Origin: Sutterella megalosphaeroides
GTDB taxonomy: Bacteria > Pseudomonadota > Gammaproteobacteria > Burkholderiales > Burkholderiaceae_F
Assembly (NCBI RefSeq): GCF_003609995.1
Contig: NZ_AP018786.1
Coordinates: forward strand, 377,501 to 441,500
Length of the DNA: 64,000 bases
Direction of reading: 5' to 3'
Shown: positions 1 through 12,995 of the stretch, piece by piece
Numbering within the stretch: the stretch's first letter is position 1
How the letters are laid out: each line of letters opens with the position of its first letter
Notes under the pieces: model-generated
What the model was told of the DNA's origin: nothing
Databases searched by the model: none
What the model saw: the letters and a program-made list of their open reading frames with translations, nothing else
Translations under genes and position numbers: made by a program

Positions 1-60
<60 letters not shown>

Positions 61-348
61 AAGAGAGCAAGTCCGAACGGCCTGCCGCTCTTCACGGTGT
101 TCACACTTATCCGTGTCGTTGAAATGATTTTCGAAGACAGGAATGTTCTTTAAAAATTTGGAAAAGAAATGAAGCGTTCAACTGAATGCGCCGGCTCTTG
201 ATGAGAGGGTCGGAGATGCAGCAGTTGAGGGTTGTGATTGCATTCATTTGATTTCATGAAGTTCTCAAGAACCGACATAAATCAGAGAAACAGCGAAACA
301 CGTTACAGGTTGCTTGTAGCTTTGAAGGCAAAAGGCTTCAGAGTTATA
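61..348 (+). other. 16S-23S internal transcribed spacer without tRNA genes; boxA-like element
   Basis: This 288-nt spacer between the rRNA genes holds no cloverleaf: I found no T-loop GGTTCGA motif and no encoded CCA end. A boxA-like antitermination sequence (TGTTCTTTAAA) lies at 144-154, as expected for NusB/NusE-dependent antitermination of rRNA transcripts. The rest probably forms the processing stalks flanking 23S. Most betaproteobacterial spacers carry tRNA-Ile and tRNA-Ala, so the absence is notable. Confidence 0.8.
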
Positions 349-3229
<2,881 letters not shown>

Positions 3230-3324
3230 TATAACCGTGAAGCTTTTCTCCTGTCGGAGAGAACTTCGAAATCGATGGGCATCGCAGCCCGCTTCATTTC
3301 GATTCCGTACAAAATTCAAAGTTT

Positions 3325-3442
3325 TGTCTGGCGACCATAGCGAGGTGGCCCCACTCCTTCCCATTCCGAACAGGACAGTGAAACGCCTTAGCGTCGATGA
3401 TAGTCGGTTGTATTTCCGGTGAAAGTAGAACATCGCCAGACT
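3325..3442 (+). rRNA. rrf: 5S ribosomal RNA
   Basis: About 117 nt. Helix I is visible: GTCTGGCG at 3326-3333 pairs with CGCCAGAC at 3434-3441. The conserved CCGAACAGGACAGTGAAAC core lies at about 3365-3383. It follows 23S after a 95-nt spacer and is the last gene of the rRNA operon. Confidence 0.97.
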
Positions 3443-3454
3443 CCCCATTCAAGA

Positions 3455-3489
3455 ACCCTCGGTACTTCGGTGCCGGGGGTTTTTGTTTT
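3455..3489 (+). terminator. Rho-independent terminator of the rRNA operon
   Basis: An 11-bp stem (ACCCTCGGTAC / GTGCCGGGGGT, with G-T wobbles), a TTCG tetraloop and a following T-rich tract (TTTTTGTTTTG), 13 nt after 5S. Confidence 0.9.
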
Positions 3490-3632
3490 GTCTGAAAACT
3501 CTTGAGAGGACGAACCGCTCCGGTTCTCGACTACAATCGAGACACCCTTCAAGGCGACGGAGGGGGCGGCCCGTGCGCTTCGCGACAACGGGCAGCCCAC
3601 TCGTTGCCGATCGAACTCGAACGACGACACTC

Positions 3633-4772
3633 ATGATCTTCAAGCGTTCCCAGGTCTCCGAATTCGCCAACAGCGCGGGCGGGGTCTTCACCGTACTCTT
3701 CACCATCGTCATTGCCGTCGGCATGGTGCGCATCCTGAGCCTTGCCGCGGGCGGACGCATCGACAACGCGGCGGTCCTGCAGATGGTGCTCTACAACGCG
3801 CTCACGAACCTGCCGCCCCTCTTGGCGGTGTCGCTCTTTGCGGCCGTGCTGATGACGCTCATGCGCTGGTGGCAGGACAACGAAATGGTGGTTTGGTTTT
3901 CCTCGGGCGGCCGGTCGCTCCTCTCCTGGATCGGCCCCGTTTTGCGCTTCGCGCTTCCGCTCGTGGCGGTCATCGCGCTTTTGTCGCTCTTCATTTCGCC
4001 CTGGGCGCGGTCTCAGACGGAAATGATCCGCACGCAGTATCAGCAGCGTGACGAAGTGAATGCGATTGCTCCGGGGCGTTTCATCGAAACGATGGGCGGT
4101 CGCCGGGTTTTCTTCATCGAGTCGGCGGGCGATGCCCCGAACCGCGTGGGACGCATTTTCGTGGCCGAAGCGGGTCTCGACAAAGAGTCGACCGTGATGG
4201 CCGAAGGCGGCTCGATTGAAATCAACGAAGAGGGCGACCGCTACATCGTCCTCAACAACGGCCGTCGCTACGAAACGCAGAAGGATTCCGCGCAGACCCG
4301 CGTGCTCGAATTCGACACCTACGGGATCCGCGTCGACATCAAGGTCGATCAGACGTTCCGGGCTTCGCGCGTCTCGAGTCAGCCCCTCACGGTGCTCCTT
4401 GCAAGCCCCACGCCCGAATTCCAAGGGGAGCTCCTCTGGCGCCTCTCCTGGCCCCTGGCGGCCCTGAACCTCGTTCTCCTCGCCGTACCCCTTTCCTGCA
4501 CGAGTCCCCGTGCGGGGCGCAGCCTCAACCTGATCCTCGCCGCCCTCATCTTCATCCTCTACTTGAACGGGGTGTCGATCACGGAAAGCTGGGTGTCGCA
4601 CGAGACGATTTCGTTCTGGACGGGGTTGATCGGACTCAACGGCACCGCGTTCCTTCTGGCGGTGCTCCTTTACGTGCGTCGTGTTTACATGATGCGGTGG
4701 CTTCCCGCCTGGTGCTCCTGGTGGAGACTCAAAGAAATTCTTGCCGCCCGACGTCCGAAGAAGGAGGCGTAA
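3633..4772 (+). CDS. lptF: LPS export ABC transporter permease LptF
   Basis: An inner-membrane subunit of the LptB2FG ATPase that extracts lipopolysaccharide from the inner membrane and passes it to LptC/LptA. The 379-residue protein has the YjgP/YjgQ layout: N-terminal membrane helices, a large periplasmic jellyroll-type domain around residues 130-260 (it contains the GRFIETMGGRRVFF stretch), and further helices at the C-terminus. E. coli LptF has 366 residues. The ATG at 3633 was chosen because the 50 codons upstream in frame are Arg-rich, start inside the rRNA terminator and do not resemble the family. lptG starts 4 nt after the stop, so the two are co-transcribed. A TACAAT at 3532-3537 could be a -10 box, but I see no good -35. 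Confidence 0.93.
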   Translation: MIFKRSQVSEFANSAGGVFTVLFTIVIAVGMVRILSLAAGGRIDNAAVLQMVLYNALTNLPPLLAVSLFAAVLMTLMRWWQDNEMVVWFSSGGRSLLSWIGPVLRFALPLVAVIALLSLFISPWARSQTEMIRTQYQQRDEVNAIAPGRFIETMGGRRVFFIESAGDAPNRVGRIFVAEAGLDKESTVMAEGGSIEINEEGDRYIVLNNGRRYETQKDSAQTRVLEFDTYGIRVDIKVDQTFRASRVSSQPLTVLLASPTPEFQGELLWRLSWPLAALNLVLLAVPLSCTSPRAGRSLNLILAALIFILYLNGVSITESWVSHETISFWTGLIGLNGTAFLLAVLLYVRRVYMMRWLPAWCSWWRLKEILAARRPKKEA

Positions 4773-4776
4773 CGCC

Positions 4777-5913
4777 ATGCGCGTCATTACCCGACAGTTC
4801 ACCAAAGAAATTCTCGTCTCGACCTTGTTCGTCCTGACGGCCCTCGTAGCGATCTTCGCGTTTTTCGAGTTGATCGGACAGCTCGACGACGTGAGCAAAG
4901 ACTACCCGATGAGCTTTGCGCTTCTGATGACGGTCCTGGTGCTCCCCGACCGCATCTACGAAGTGATGCCGCTCGCGGTCCTCTTGGCGGCGGTCTATAC
5001 GATGTCGCGCTGGTCCGCCTCGTCCGAGTACACGGTGCTGCGCGTGGCGGGGATGTCGCCCGCCCGCATGGCGCTCTCGCTTCTCTTGCCGGGGTTGCTC
5101 CTTGTTGCGGCCACCTATGGCGTGGGCGAATTCCTCTCGCCCTGGTCGGAGCGCTACGCGCAGGAGCAGCAAACGCTGCAGCGCAACGCCACCCTGCGGG
5201 CCCGCGGCTACGCCTCGGGCGTCTGGGTGCGCGACGTGACGACGAACGTGCGCGGCGAAGAGGTCGACCGCTACATCAACGTGAGCAACCTCATTGCGGG
5301 CGAAAGCAACGCGACGGGGGCCTGGCGTCTCTTCGAATTTTCGCCCGAAGGGAAGCTCATGCGCATGATCCGTGCGGACTCCGCCCACTTCGAAGAGGGT
5401 AAGGGCTGGTGGCTCCACGACGCCGTGGCCGTGACGTACCCCGACGTCGACCCCCGATCGACCGAGCCCACCGACGCCCGGATCGTGACGGAACCCGCCG
5501 AAGACTTCTTTTTGAAGTCCTCGCTCGGACCCGAGATCCTGGGCGTTATGACGACGAAACCCGCCGACATGTCGATGCGCGATCTGGATCGGTACCTGAA
5601 GCACCTGGAGCGCACCAACCAGCAGAAGGAACAGTACGAAATCGCCTTCTGGTCGAAGGTCTTCTACCCGCTTGCGATTCTCGTGATGCTTGCGCTCTCC
5701 ATGCCCTTTGCCTACATGAACGCGCGTGCGGGGGGCGTGGCGATCAAGATCTTCGGCGGCGTGATGATCGGGATCGTCTTTTACGCGATGAACAACCTTT
5801 TCGCGTACCTGGGCGTTCTCAACACCTGGTCGCCTCTGGCGGCAAGCCTCGCGCCGACGGTCGTGATGCTCGTCGCGGCGGCCTGCGCTCTTTACTGGGT
5901 GGAAAAGCGCTGA
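4777..5913 (+). CDS. lptG: LPS export ABC transporter permease LptG
   Basis: The partner permease of LptF in the LptB2FG complex. The 378-residue protein begins MRVITRQF and has the same fold: N-terminal helices, a periplasmic domain and a C-terminal helix bundle (for example the IKIFGGVMIGIVFYAMNN segment, which matches LptG family membrane helices). The ATG at 4777 follows a strong AAGGAGG site at about 4761-4767. The in-frame ATG at 4741 lies inside lptF and adds only an Arg-rich stretch, so I rejected it. A terminator follows, so lptF-lptG form a two-gene operon. LptB, LptC and LptA are not in this window. Confidence 0.93.
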   Translation: MRVITRQFTKEILVSTLFVLTALVAIFAFFELIGQLDDVSKDYPMSFALLMTVLVLPDRIYEVMPLAVLLAAVYTMSRWSASSEYTVLRVAGMSPARMALSLLLPGLLLVAATYGVGEFLSPWSERYAQEQQTLQRNATLRARGYASGVWVRDVTTNVRGEEVDRYINVSNLIAGESNATGAWRLFEFSPEGKLMRMIRADSAHFEEGKGWWLHDAVAVTYPDVDPRSTEPTDARIVTEPAEDFFLKSSLGPEILGVMTTKPADMSMRDLDRYLKHLERTNQQKEQYEIAFWSKVFYPLAILVMLALSMPFAYMNARAGGVAIKIFGGVMIGIVFYAMNNLFAYLGVLNTWSPLAASLAPTVVMLVAAACALYWVEKR

Positions 5914-5936
5914 GGCTTTCGCGGAGATGACAAAGT

Positions 5937-5972
5937 GCAAAAAGGGCGGCCCTTTCGGGCCACCCTTTTTGA
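5937..5972 (+). terminator. Terminator after lptFG
   Basis: Stem AAAAGGGCGGCCC / GGGCCACCCTTTT with loop TTTC, ending in a T run. The A run on the other side lets it also serve uvrA, which converges from the minus strand and ends at 5988. Confidence 0.85.
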
Positions 5973-5987
5973 TGCCGGGCTCAAGCG

Positions 5988-8900
5988 TCAGGCGCTTTTC
6001 GCGCGGCTCCTGCTCTTCTTGCGGGCGTGGGCCTTCAGGAACGCTTTGAGGGCCTTGCCCGTATGGGTGGGAAGCGCCGCGATGTCGCGGGGCGAGCCTT
6101 CACCGACGATGCGCCCGCCCGCGCTTCCGCCTTCGGGCCCGAGGTCGATCACCCAGTCGGCCTCGGCCGCAACGTCGAGGTTGTGCTCGATCACAAGGAC
6201 CGTGTTCCCCGCTTCGACGAGGCGCGAAAGGACGCCGATCAGCTTCTCGACGTCGGCCATGTGAAGCCCCATGGTGGGTTCGTCCAGAACGTAGAGGGTC
6301 TTCGGAGCCGCGCGGCGAACGCGGCCCGGTGCCGCATGTGCTTTGGCAAGTTCCGTCACGAGCTTGATGCGCTGCGCTTCGCCGCCCGAGAGCGTGGGCG
6401 AGGGCTGACCGAGCGTGAGGTAGCCGAGCCCCACGTCCTGCATGAGTTGCAGGGGATGCGCGATCGAGGGCATGGAGGCAAAGAACTCGACCGCCTCGTC
6501 GACCTCCATCGTGAGGATGTCGCCGATCGTCTTTCCCTTCCACGTGACGCTGAGCGTCTCGGGGTTGAAGCGCTTCCCTTCGCAGGCTTCGCACGGCACC
6601 TTGACGTTCGGGAGGAACGACATTTCGATCGTGCGCAGCCCTTGGCCCGAGCAGTAGGGGCAGGAGCCTTCGGCGTTGTTGAAGGAGAAGCGGCTTGCCG
6701 TGTAACCGCGCCCGAGCGCTTCGACCGTACCCGCAAAGACCTTGCGGATCTGATCGAAAAAGCCCACGTAGGTGGCGGGCGACGAACGGGGGGTCTTCCC
6801 GATCGGCGTCTGGTCGACTTCGAGGACGCGATCGATCGCATCGAGCCCGTCGATGCGTTCGACGTCCGTCCAGACGCGCTTTTCGGGCGCGACCTTCACG
6901 TTGCGGCTCGCGTTCGCAAAGAGCACTTCGCGCGAGAGGGTCGACTTGCCGGAGCCGGAAACGCCCGTCACGACGACGAGGCGCCCGAGAGGAATGCGTA
7001 CGCTCTCCAGCTTGAGGTTGTTCTTTTCAACGCCGCGGAGCGTGAGCCAGGCGGTCTCGGGATCCTCCGGATCCACGGGACGCGCGGGGATCCCCGTGTG
7101 CACGATCGGGTTCTTGAGGTAGCGCCCCGTCACGGACTCGGGGTCGGCCTTGATTTCGGCCACGGTCCCTTCGGAGACGACCCGGCCTCCGCGAATGCCC
7201 GCTCCCGGACCGATGTCGAGCACGTGGTCCGCGCGACGGATGGTCTCTTCGTCGTGTTCGACCACGAGGAGGGTATTGCCCTTGCGGGTGAGGTCTTCGA
7301 TGGCGTCGATCAGGATGTCGTTGTCGCGCGGATGCAGACCGATCGTCGGTTCGTCGAGTACGTAGCAGACGCCCCGCAGATTGGTGCCGAGTTCGGCGGC
7401 CAGACGAATGCGCTGCGCTTCGCCCCCGGAGAGGGTCGGGGCGCTGCGCTCGAGCGTGAGGTAGCCGAGACCGACGCGCTTCAGGAAGTGGAGTCGCGAG
7501 CGGATTTCCGCCACGGCGTCGCGCGCCACCGCCGCTTCGCGGTCGGTGAGCTCGAGCGACGCGAAGAAGGCTTCCGCCTCGTCGATCGTTTTGCCGCTCA
7601 CGGCCTGGATGGGCTCGCCGTGCCAGAGCACGTTGCGGGCCGCTTCGTTCAGGCGCGCGCCGTGGCAGTCCGGGCACACGGTGCGCACTTCGTCGTCGTC
7701 GCCGAGTTCGTCCTTGAAGGCCACCCCCTTGCGAACGGCCTTGCGGATCGTCTCCGTCACGAAGCCGTAGCCCGAGCACGTGGGGCAGGCGCCCGCCGCG
7801 GCGTTGTAGGAAAAGAGGCGCGAGTCGAGCTCGGGGAAGCTGCGGCGGCAAATCGGGCAGGCGCGTTTCACCGAGTAGAGACGCGGTTCGGCGTCGCTGT
7901 CGGCAAGCGCCAAAATCGAGGGCGCGTCAAAGCGCGTGAAGACGTCGTGCAGCACCCCCGCGCGCTCCGACCCGCTCATGGCGTGCCCGAGCGTTGCGGC
8001 GGGCAGTTCGATCGTGTGCAGGCTGTTGCGCGCAAGCGTCGGGATGCGCTCCGCGATGTCGACGTACGTGCCGTCGATGCGCAGACGCGTGACGCCCATC
8101 GAGCGGGCGCTTTCCATCTCGGCGCGGAAGATCCCCTTGCGGTTGCGAACGAGCGGCACGAGGAGCGTCACGTCCTGTCCGGGATAGTCCCGCCCGAGGC
8201 TCTGAAGAATCTCTTCGGGGCTCTGGGGTTCGACGGGTACGTGACAGTCCGGGCAGTACTGCGTGCCGAGCTTCACGTAAAGGAGTCGCAGGAAGTGGTG
8301 GATTTCCGTCATGGTCGCCACCGTCGAGCGCAGGCCCCCGCGGCTCGTACGCTGCTCGATCGCGACCGTGGGGGGAATCCCGCGCACGGCGTCGACGTCC
8401 GGAACGGGCGGCGGCTGCACCATGGAGCGGGCGTAGGCGTTGAGGCTTTCGAGGTAACGGCGCTGGCCCTCGGCAAAGACGATGTCAAACGCAAGCGTCG
8501 ACTTGCCGGAGCCCGAGGGGCCCGTGACGACCGTAAAGCGGTCGCGCGGCAGCGCGACGGTGACGTTCTTGAGGTTGTGCTCGCGAGCGCCCTCGACGCG
8601 GATTTCTTCGCACGGGGCGTCTTCCGTTCGGGGCGATTCGAGGGGCGGCAGGTTGAAGAAACTCTCGCGGCTCGCGTCGCCCTCAAGCGCCCGTCGCCAG
8701 GCGGAGAGCGCTTCGCCCGTCAAGGTGCCCGCGGCCGCCATTGCGTCGGGCGTCCCTTCGAAGACGAGTTCGCCCCCTTCGTCGCCGCCCTCCGGCCCGA
8801 GTTCGATCACCCAGTCGGCGTTGTTGAGGACGTCGAGGTTGTGTTCGATCGCGAGCACCGTGTGCCCGAGCGCGATGAGCCGGTCGAAGACGTCGACGAG

Positions 8901-11627
8901 TCGGTCGATGTCCGCGAAGTGAAGCCCCGTCGTCGGTTCATCGAAGACGAAGAGCTTCCCCGTTTTCGACTTCTTGCGCCCGGCGATCCCTTCGGCGAGG
9001 TGGGCGGCGAGCTTGAGGCGCTGCCGCTCGCCCCCGGAAAGCGTCGTCAAGGGCTGCCCGAGCGTGAGGTAGCCGAGACCGACGAGCCTCAGGTACGAGA
9101 GCGACGAGCCCACCGCGGGGTGCTTTGCGAAAAGCTCCACCGCCTGATCGACGGTGAATTCGAGAACGTCGGCGATCGAATAGTCCTTCCCGTCCGCGAG
9201 CGTCGCGGTGACTTCGAGGATTTCGTCGCGGTAGCGTCGGCCGTTGCATTCGGGGCAGGGGAGATAGACGTCGGAGAGGAACTGCATCTCGACGTGCTCG
9301 GTCCCGGAGCCGAGGCACCGCGGGCAGCGCCCGCGCCCGCCGTTGAAGGAGAAGTCGCCGCGGGTGAAGCCCTTCGCGACGGCTTTGGGCGTCATGGCGA
9401 AGATGTTGCGGATCACGTCGAACGCGCCCACGTAACTCACGGGGTTCCCGCGGGTGGTGGTCCCCATGGGGCTTTGGTCGACGAAGACGACGTCGGAAGG
9501 AATCGTCCCCGAGAGCTCTTCCCCGCCCGCTTCCGCGGCGACCGCCAGGCCGAGCTTGCGCGAGAGCGCGGGCACAAGCGAGTCGGCCACGAGAGTCGAC
9601 TTGCCGGAGCCCGAAACACCCGCCACGGCGACGAAGCGCCCGAGCGGAAACGAGACCGTGAGGTCTTTGAGGTTGTGTTTCGTCGCGTGCGCGATCGTAA
9701 GCCGCGGCGTCGCGTCCGTCACCTCGAGCGTGCGGCGCGCGATGCGCTTGCGCCCCGAGAGGTAGTCGGCCGTGAGCGTGGAGGCGGCAAGCGCCTCGCG
9801 GGTGGTGCCGTTGAAGACGATTTGGCCGCCCGCGCGACCCGCGCCCGGACCGAGGTCGATGAGGCGGTTGCCGGCCAACATCACCTGAGGATCGTGCTCG
9901 ACGACGACGAGCGTGTTGCCCGCTCGGGCCAGACGGCGCAAAACGCCGTTGACGCGGTCCATGTCGCGGGGGTGCAGACCGATCGACGGTTCGTCGAGCA
10001 CGAAGAGCGTGTTGACGAGGTTCGTGCCGAGCGCCGTCGTGAGGTTCACGCGTTCGACTTCGCCGCCCGAGAGGGTGCGGCCCTGCCGGTCGAGTGTGAG
10101 GTAGGAAAGACCCACGTTGCGCAGGAACCCGAGCCGCGCCGTGATTTCGTCAAGGAGCAGGCGGTGTGCTTCGTCGAGGTCGTCGCGCTTGAGGCGCGCT
10201 TCGAAGAGCGCGGCGAGGCGCCCGATCGGAAGCGTCATGAGTTCGTGAAAGTTGAAGCCCGGAAGTTCGTTGCTCGCTTCGGGCGAAAGCCGCGCGCCCG
10301 GCACGGGGAAATTCTCGGGCGGACAGGCGCGACGCTCGTCGAGCGTGCCGTAGCGCCACGCGAGGGCTTCCCCCTTGAGGTGCGAGCCCTTGCAGTCCGG
10401 GCAGGTCGTGTAGGAGCGGTAGCGCGAGAGGAGTACGCGCACGTGCATCTTGTAGCTCTTCGTCTCGAGCCACTCGAAGTAGTGACGCACGCCGTACCAC
10501 TGGCGCTTCCAGTCGCCCGACCAGTCGGGGTCGCCCTCGATCACCCAGGTGCGATCGGCTTCGGAAAGTTCTTCGAAGGGCGTATGGACATCGATTCCGC
10601 GCGCCTTCGCATGGCGCAGAAGGTCCGCCTGACAGTCGGCGTTCGTCTTCGTCTGCCAGGGGCGAATGCAGCCGCCCGCAAGCGTCTTCGACGTGTCCGG
10701 AATGACGAGCGACATGTCGGTCTCGATGATGCGCCCGAAGCCGCGGCAGCTTTCGCAGGCGCCCACGGCGGAATTGAAGCTGAAGAGGTTCGGTGCGGGC
10801 GAAGAGAACCGTCGGCCGCACGCGGGGCAGACGCGCCCCCGCCGGTAGGTGCGAAGCGCTTCGAATCGACCGTCGCGCTCGACGTAGAGGGTCGTTTCGC
10901 CCACGCCCTTTTCGAGCGCCGTTTCGATCGCTTCGACGGCGCGGCTCCTCTCGACGCTTCCCCACTTGAAGCGGTCCGCGGCGACGACGAGACGGGTGGA
11001 GCCGTCGGGGCGGCGTTCCTCTTCGACGATGCGGGTGAAGCCCTGGGCGGAGAGCCCCGAAAGCGCGGTTTCCAAAGGAAGCTCCTTCGGAACCTTTACG
11101 GCGAAGGTCACGTAAAGACGTGCGTTCTCCCCTTCGGGAAGCGTCGCCGCCGTGCGGCCGAAGTCCTCCCAAATGACGTCGGGATTGAAGTCGGGGACGG
11201 GCACGCCGCAGTCCGGACAGAAAAGCTCGGCCTCGTGCGCGAACAGGAGCTTCAGGTGGTCGTTGAGCTCCGTCATCGTCCCCACCGTTGAGCGCGAGGT
11301 GCGCACCGACCCCGAACGGTCGATCGCAATCGCCGGGGGAACCCCCTCGACCGCGTCGACGTGGGGTCGGTTCATGCGGTCGAGGAACTGACGCGCATAG
11401 GGCGAAAAGGTTTCGACGTAACGGCGCTGCCCTTCGGCGTAGAGCGTGTCGAAGGCCAGCGAGCTTTTCCCCGAGCCCGAGAGCCCCGTGACGACCGTGA
11501 ACTCCCCGACGGGGATGTCCAGATCGAACCCTTTGAGATTGTTTTGACGGGCGCCGCGAATGCGGATCGTTCGCCCGGCCTCGTCGCCCGCCACTTCGTG
11601 GCGCGGCGCTTTGCTCGATGTCGTCAA
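5988..11627 (-). CDS. uvrA: Excinuclease ABC subunit A, tandem-duplicated (double-length UvrA)
   Basis: The damage-recognition ATPase of nucleotide excision repair, which works with UvrB. At 1879 residues it is twice the normal length (about 940): two complete UvrA units are joined head to tail near 8610. Four Walker A motifs lie near 11465-11489, 9595-9625, 8496-8525 and 6938-6966. Each unit has two ABC signatures (LSGGEVERV and LSGGERQRL, then LSGGEAQRI twice), two DEP Walker B motifs and CxxC zinc-finger pairs. No frameshift separates them, so the gene looks functional. I chose the TTG at 11627 because TAAGAGG lies 6 nt upstream; the in-frame ATG at 11699 and ATG at 11801 would add a Pro/Gly-rich leader and overlap the opposing tRNA promoter. 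Each polypeptide could supply what normally takes a UvrA dimer (inference). Confidence 0.93.
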   Translation of the reverse strand: MTTSSKAPRHEVAGDEAGRTIRIRGARQNNLKGFDLDIPVGEFTVVTGLSGSGKSSLAFDTLYAEGQRRYVETFSPYARQFLDRMNRPHVDAVEGVPPAIAIDRSGSVRTSRSTVGTMTELNDHLKLLFAHEAELFCPDCGVPVPDFNPDVIWEDFGRTAATLPEGENARLYVTFAVKVPKELPLETALSGLSAQGFTRIVEEERRPDGSTRLVVAADRFKWGSVERSRAVEAIETALEKGVGETTLYVERDGRFEALRTYRRGRVCPACGRRFSSPAPNLFSFNSAVGACESCRGFGRIIETDMSLVIPDTSKTLAGGCIRPWQTKTNADCQADLLRHAKARGIDVHTPFEELSEADRTWVIEGDPDWSGDWKRQWYGVRHYFEWLETKSYKMHVRVLLSRYRSYTTCPDCKGSHLKGEALAWRYGTLDERRACPPENFPVPGARLSPEASNELPGFNFHELMTLPIGRLAALFEARLKRDDLDEAHRLLLDEITARLGFLRNVGLSYLTLDRQGRTLSGGEVERVNLTTALGTNLVNTLFVLDEPSIGLHPRDMDRVNGVLRRLARAGNTLVVVEHDPQVMLAGNRLIDLGPGAGRAGGQIVFNGTTREALAASTLTADYLSGRKRIARRTLEVTDATPRLTIAHATKHNLKDLTVSFPLGRFVAVAGVSGSGKSTLVADSLVPALSRKLGLAVAAEAGGEELSGTIPSDVVFVDQSPMGTTTRGNPVSYVGAFDVIRNIFAMTPKAVAKGFTRGDFSFNGGRGRCPRCLGSGTEHVEMQFLSDVYLPCPECNGRRYRDEILEVTATLADGKDYSIADVLEFTVDQAVELFAKHPAVGSSLSYLRLVGLGYLTLGQPLTTLSGGERQRLKLAAHLAEGIAGRKKSKTGKLFVFDEPTTGLHFADIDRLVDVFDRLIALGHTVLAIEHNLDVLNNADWVIELGPEGGDEGGELVFEGTPDAMAAAGTLTGEALSAWRRALEGDASRESFFNLPPLESPRTEDAPCEEIRVEGAREHNLKNVTVALPRDRFTVVTGPSGSGKSTLAFDIVFAEGQRRYLESLNAYARSMVQPPPVPDVDAVRGIPPTVAIEQRTSRGGLRSTVATMTEIHHFLRLLYVKLGTQYCPDCHVPVEPQSPEEILQSLGRDYPGQDVTLLVPLVRNRKGIFRAEMESARSMGVTRLRIDGTYVDIAERIPTLARNSLHTIELPAATLGHAMSGSERAGVLHDVFTRFDAPSILALADSDAEPRLYSVKRACPICRRSFPELDSRLFSYNAAAGACPTCSGYGFVTETIRKAVRKGVAFKDELGDDDEVRTVCPDCHGARLNEAARNVLWHGEPIQAVSGKTIDEAEAFFASLELTDREAAVARDAVAEIRSRLHFLKRVGLGYLTLERSAPTLSGGEAQRIRLAAELGTNLRGVCYVLDEPTIGLHPRDNDILIDAIEDLTRKGNTLLVVEHDEETIRRADHVLDIGPGAGIRGGRVVSEGTVAEIKADPESVTGRYLKNPIVHTGIPARPVDPEDPETAWLTLRGVEKNNLKLESVRIPLGRLVVVTGVSGSGKSTLSREVLFANASRNVKVAPEKRVWTDVERIDGLDAIDRVLEVDQTPIGKTPRSSPATYVGFFDQIRKVFAGTVEALGRGYTASRFSFNNAEGSCPYCSGQGLRTIEMSFLPNVKVPCEACEGKRFNPETLSVTWKGKTIGDILTMEVDEAVEFFASMPSIAHPLQLMQDVGLGYLTLGQPSPTLSGGEAQRIKLVTELAKAHAAPGRVRRAAPKTLYVLDEPTMGLHMADVEKLIGVLSRLVEAGNTVLVIEHNLDVAAEADWVIDLGPEGGSAGGRIVGEGSPRDIAALPTHTGKALKAFLKAHARKKSRSRAKSA

Positions 11628-11794
11628 GATCGTCCTCTTAGGATGAAAGTTGTTGAGAGGATAGGGGGCCCGAGCCCGTCCCTCTGCGGTAGGAACCATT
11701 CTACGGAGCGCACCGCCCGAGGGCGCCGCCCCCGGGGGGCCGGGGCGTAAAAATCGGCAAATGTAAAAAAGTGTAAGAATTCGGGATTCTGCTC

Positions 11795-11823
11795 TTGCCA
11801 AAACGAAAAAGACTCGGCATAAT
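11795..11823 (+). promoter_or_regulatory. Sigma-70 promoter of the tRNA array
   Basis: TTGCCA at 11795-11800, a 17-nt spacer and CATAAT at 11818-11823. Transcription should start about 13 nt before the first tRNA-Ala, which suits a stable-RNA promoter. It is divergent from uvrA. Confidence 0.75.
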
Positions 11824-11841
11824 TCAACTCTCTCAAGACAA

Positions 11842-11918
<77 letters not shown>

Positions 11919-11925
11919 AGATAAG

Positions 11926-12001
11926 GTCCCTATCGTCTAGAGGCCTAGGACACGACCCTTTCACGGTCGGTACCGGGGTTCGAATCCCCGTGGGGACGCC
12001 A
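11926..12001 (+). tRNA. tRNA-Glu (anticodon TTC), copy 1
   Basis: A 76-nt cloverleaf with encoded CCA. The anticodon stem-loop is CGACC-CTTTCAC-GGTCG. The acceptor arms GTCCCTA / TGGGGAC pair, with one wobble. It lies 7 nt after tRNA-Ala copy 1 and must be on the same transcript. Confidence 0.97.
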
Positions 12002-12006
12002 GTATA

Positions 12007-12041
12007 AAAGCCCGTCGAGTTAGCGCTCGGCGGGCTTTCGG
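12007..12041 (+). terminator. Terminator after the first Ala-Glu tRNA pair
   Basis: Stem AAAGCCCGTCGAG / CTCGGCGGGCTTT around TTAGCG. The same hairpin recurs after the third pair at 12537-12569. The T run is short (TTTC), so termination may be partial. Confidence 0.75.
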
Positions 12042-12082
12042 CTATTTATGAGAGGGTTGCTTTTTGCAATCCACGCCCGAGT

Positions 12083-12158
<76 letters not shown>

Positions 12159-12170
12159 ACGTTTTTTCGT

Positions 12171-12246
12171 GTCCCTATCGTCTAGAGGCCTAGGACACGA
12201 CCCTTTCACGGTCGGTACCGGGGTTCGAATCCCCGTGGGGACGCCA
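12171..12246 (+). tRNA. tRNA-Glu (anticodon TTC), copy 2
   Basis: Identical in sequence to copy 1, with a 12-nt T-rich spacer from tRNA-Ala copy 2. No terminator follows directly; 79 nt later comes the promoter of the third pair. Confidence 0.97.
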
Positions 12247-12325
12247 ACACTTCCTCGAAGCGGGAGCTTTGGGTCGAGGTGGAAGCACCGCCGAAAAAAC
12301 AGGGTGCCGGAGCAACGGGTTCCAG

Positions 12326-12354
12326 TTGACAAATACGCAGAACCACGCTAGAAT
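12326..12354 (+). promoter_or_regulatory. Sigma-70 promoter of the third tRNA pair
   Basis: A consensus TTGACA at 12326-12331, a 17-nt spacer and TAGAAT at 12349-12354. The predicted start is about 10 nt before tRNA-Ala copy 3. This is the best -35/-10 match seen in the window. Confidence 0.85.
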
Positions 12355-12370
12355 TACTCTTCTCGTTGAC

Positions 12371-12447
<77 letters not shown>

Positions 12448-12455
12448 AGAACAAG

Positions 12456-12531
12456 GTCCCTATCGTCTAGAGGCCTAGGACACGACCCTTTCACGGTCGG
12501 TACCGGGGTTCGAATCCCCGTGGGGACGCCA
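12456..12531 (+). tRNA. tRNA-Glu (anticodon TTC), copy 3
   Basis: Identical to the other two tRNA-Glu genes and 8 nt after tRNA-Ala copy 3. A terminator with the same stem as the one after copy 1 follows. Confidence 0.97.
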
Positions 12532-12536
12532 ATTTC

Positions 12537-12572
12537 AAAGCCCGTCGAGTTAGCGCTCGGCGGGCTTTTGGC
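12537..12572 (+). terminator. Terminator of the tRNA array
   Basis: The same hairpin as at 12007 (AAAGCCCGTCGAG / CTCGGCGGGCTTT), here followed by TTTTGGCTTTTT. Confidence 0.8.
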
Positions 12573-12616
12573 TTTTTGGGTTTTCCGGGCTCGCGGCGTT
12601 CGCGTTTCGCGGGGGC

Positions 12617-12658
12617 AAAAAAAATCGACCTCGGGTCCGGAGCCCGAAGCCGATTTTT
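12617..12658 (-). terminator. Terminator of hpf
   Basis: Read on the minus strand: stem AAAATCGGCTTCGGG / CCCGAGGTCGATTTT around CTCCGGA, ending in eight T. It lies 38 nt past the hpf stop codon. Confidence 0.85.
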
Positions 12659-12695
12659 CGAGCGGGCGTCGCTGCGCCCGCCCTCTCTCGTTCGT

Positions 12696-12995
12696 TTAGT
12701 GCTGACGACGCTTGTCGGCTTCTTCCTTGACGGAGCGGCGCACCGTGTCGAATGCTTCGTTCAGGGCGGCCATGACGTCCATGTTCGTGCGGTTGACGAT
12801 GACGGGGTGACCCGAGGCCATGAGGTCGATGCGCACGGTGAAGGCGCCGATCGTCTGGTGGCCTTCCTGCGTGACGGTCACCTTGCAGTCGGTGAGCTGC
12901 TGGTCGAAGCGCTTGAGAGCTTCCCACTTTTCGGCGACGGCCGTTTCAACGGCGGCAGAGCGGTTGATGCCATGGAAAACAGTCTGAACGGTCAT
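12696..12995 (-). CDS. hpf: Ribosome hibernation promoting factor, HPF/RaiA family
   Basis: A 99-residue protein of the S30AE (sigma-54 modulation) family, which binds the decoding region of idle 30S subunits and promotes inactive 70S/100S particles. The family pattern is visible: a strand-rich start (MTVQTVFHGINRS), a helix, an ITVTQEGH-like strand (VTVTQEGHQTIGAFTVRIDL) and a C-terminal helix with basic residues (VRRSVKEEADKRRQH). It is the short form, close to E. coli HPF (95 residues), with no C-terminal dimerisation domain. The ATG at 12995 follows GTGAGG. Upstream in-frame codons to 13121 do not fit the family. Confidence 0.92.
   Translation of the reverse strand: MTVQTVFHGINRSAAVETAVAEKWEALKRFDQQLTDCKVTVTQEGHQTIGAFTVRIDLMASGHPVIVNRTNMDVMAALNEAFDTVRRSVKEEADKRRQH

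Noticed and set aside
61-348. A tRNA in the rRNA spacer
   Set aside because: I read both strands for T-loop and anticodon-arm patterns and for CCA ends and found none.
6027-11291. A 1754-codon open frame on the plus strand opposite uvrA
   Set aside because: It lies wholly antisense to an obvious UvrA. In GC-rich genes with strong third-position GC bias this antisense phase rarely meets stops. The product is Arg/Glu/His-rich with no domain and no ribosome site.
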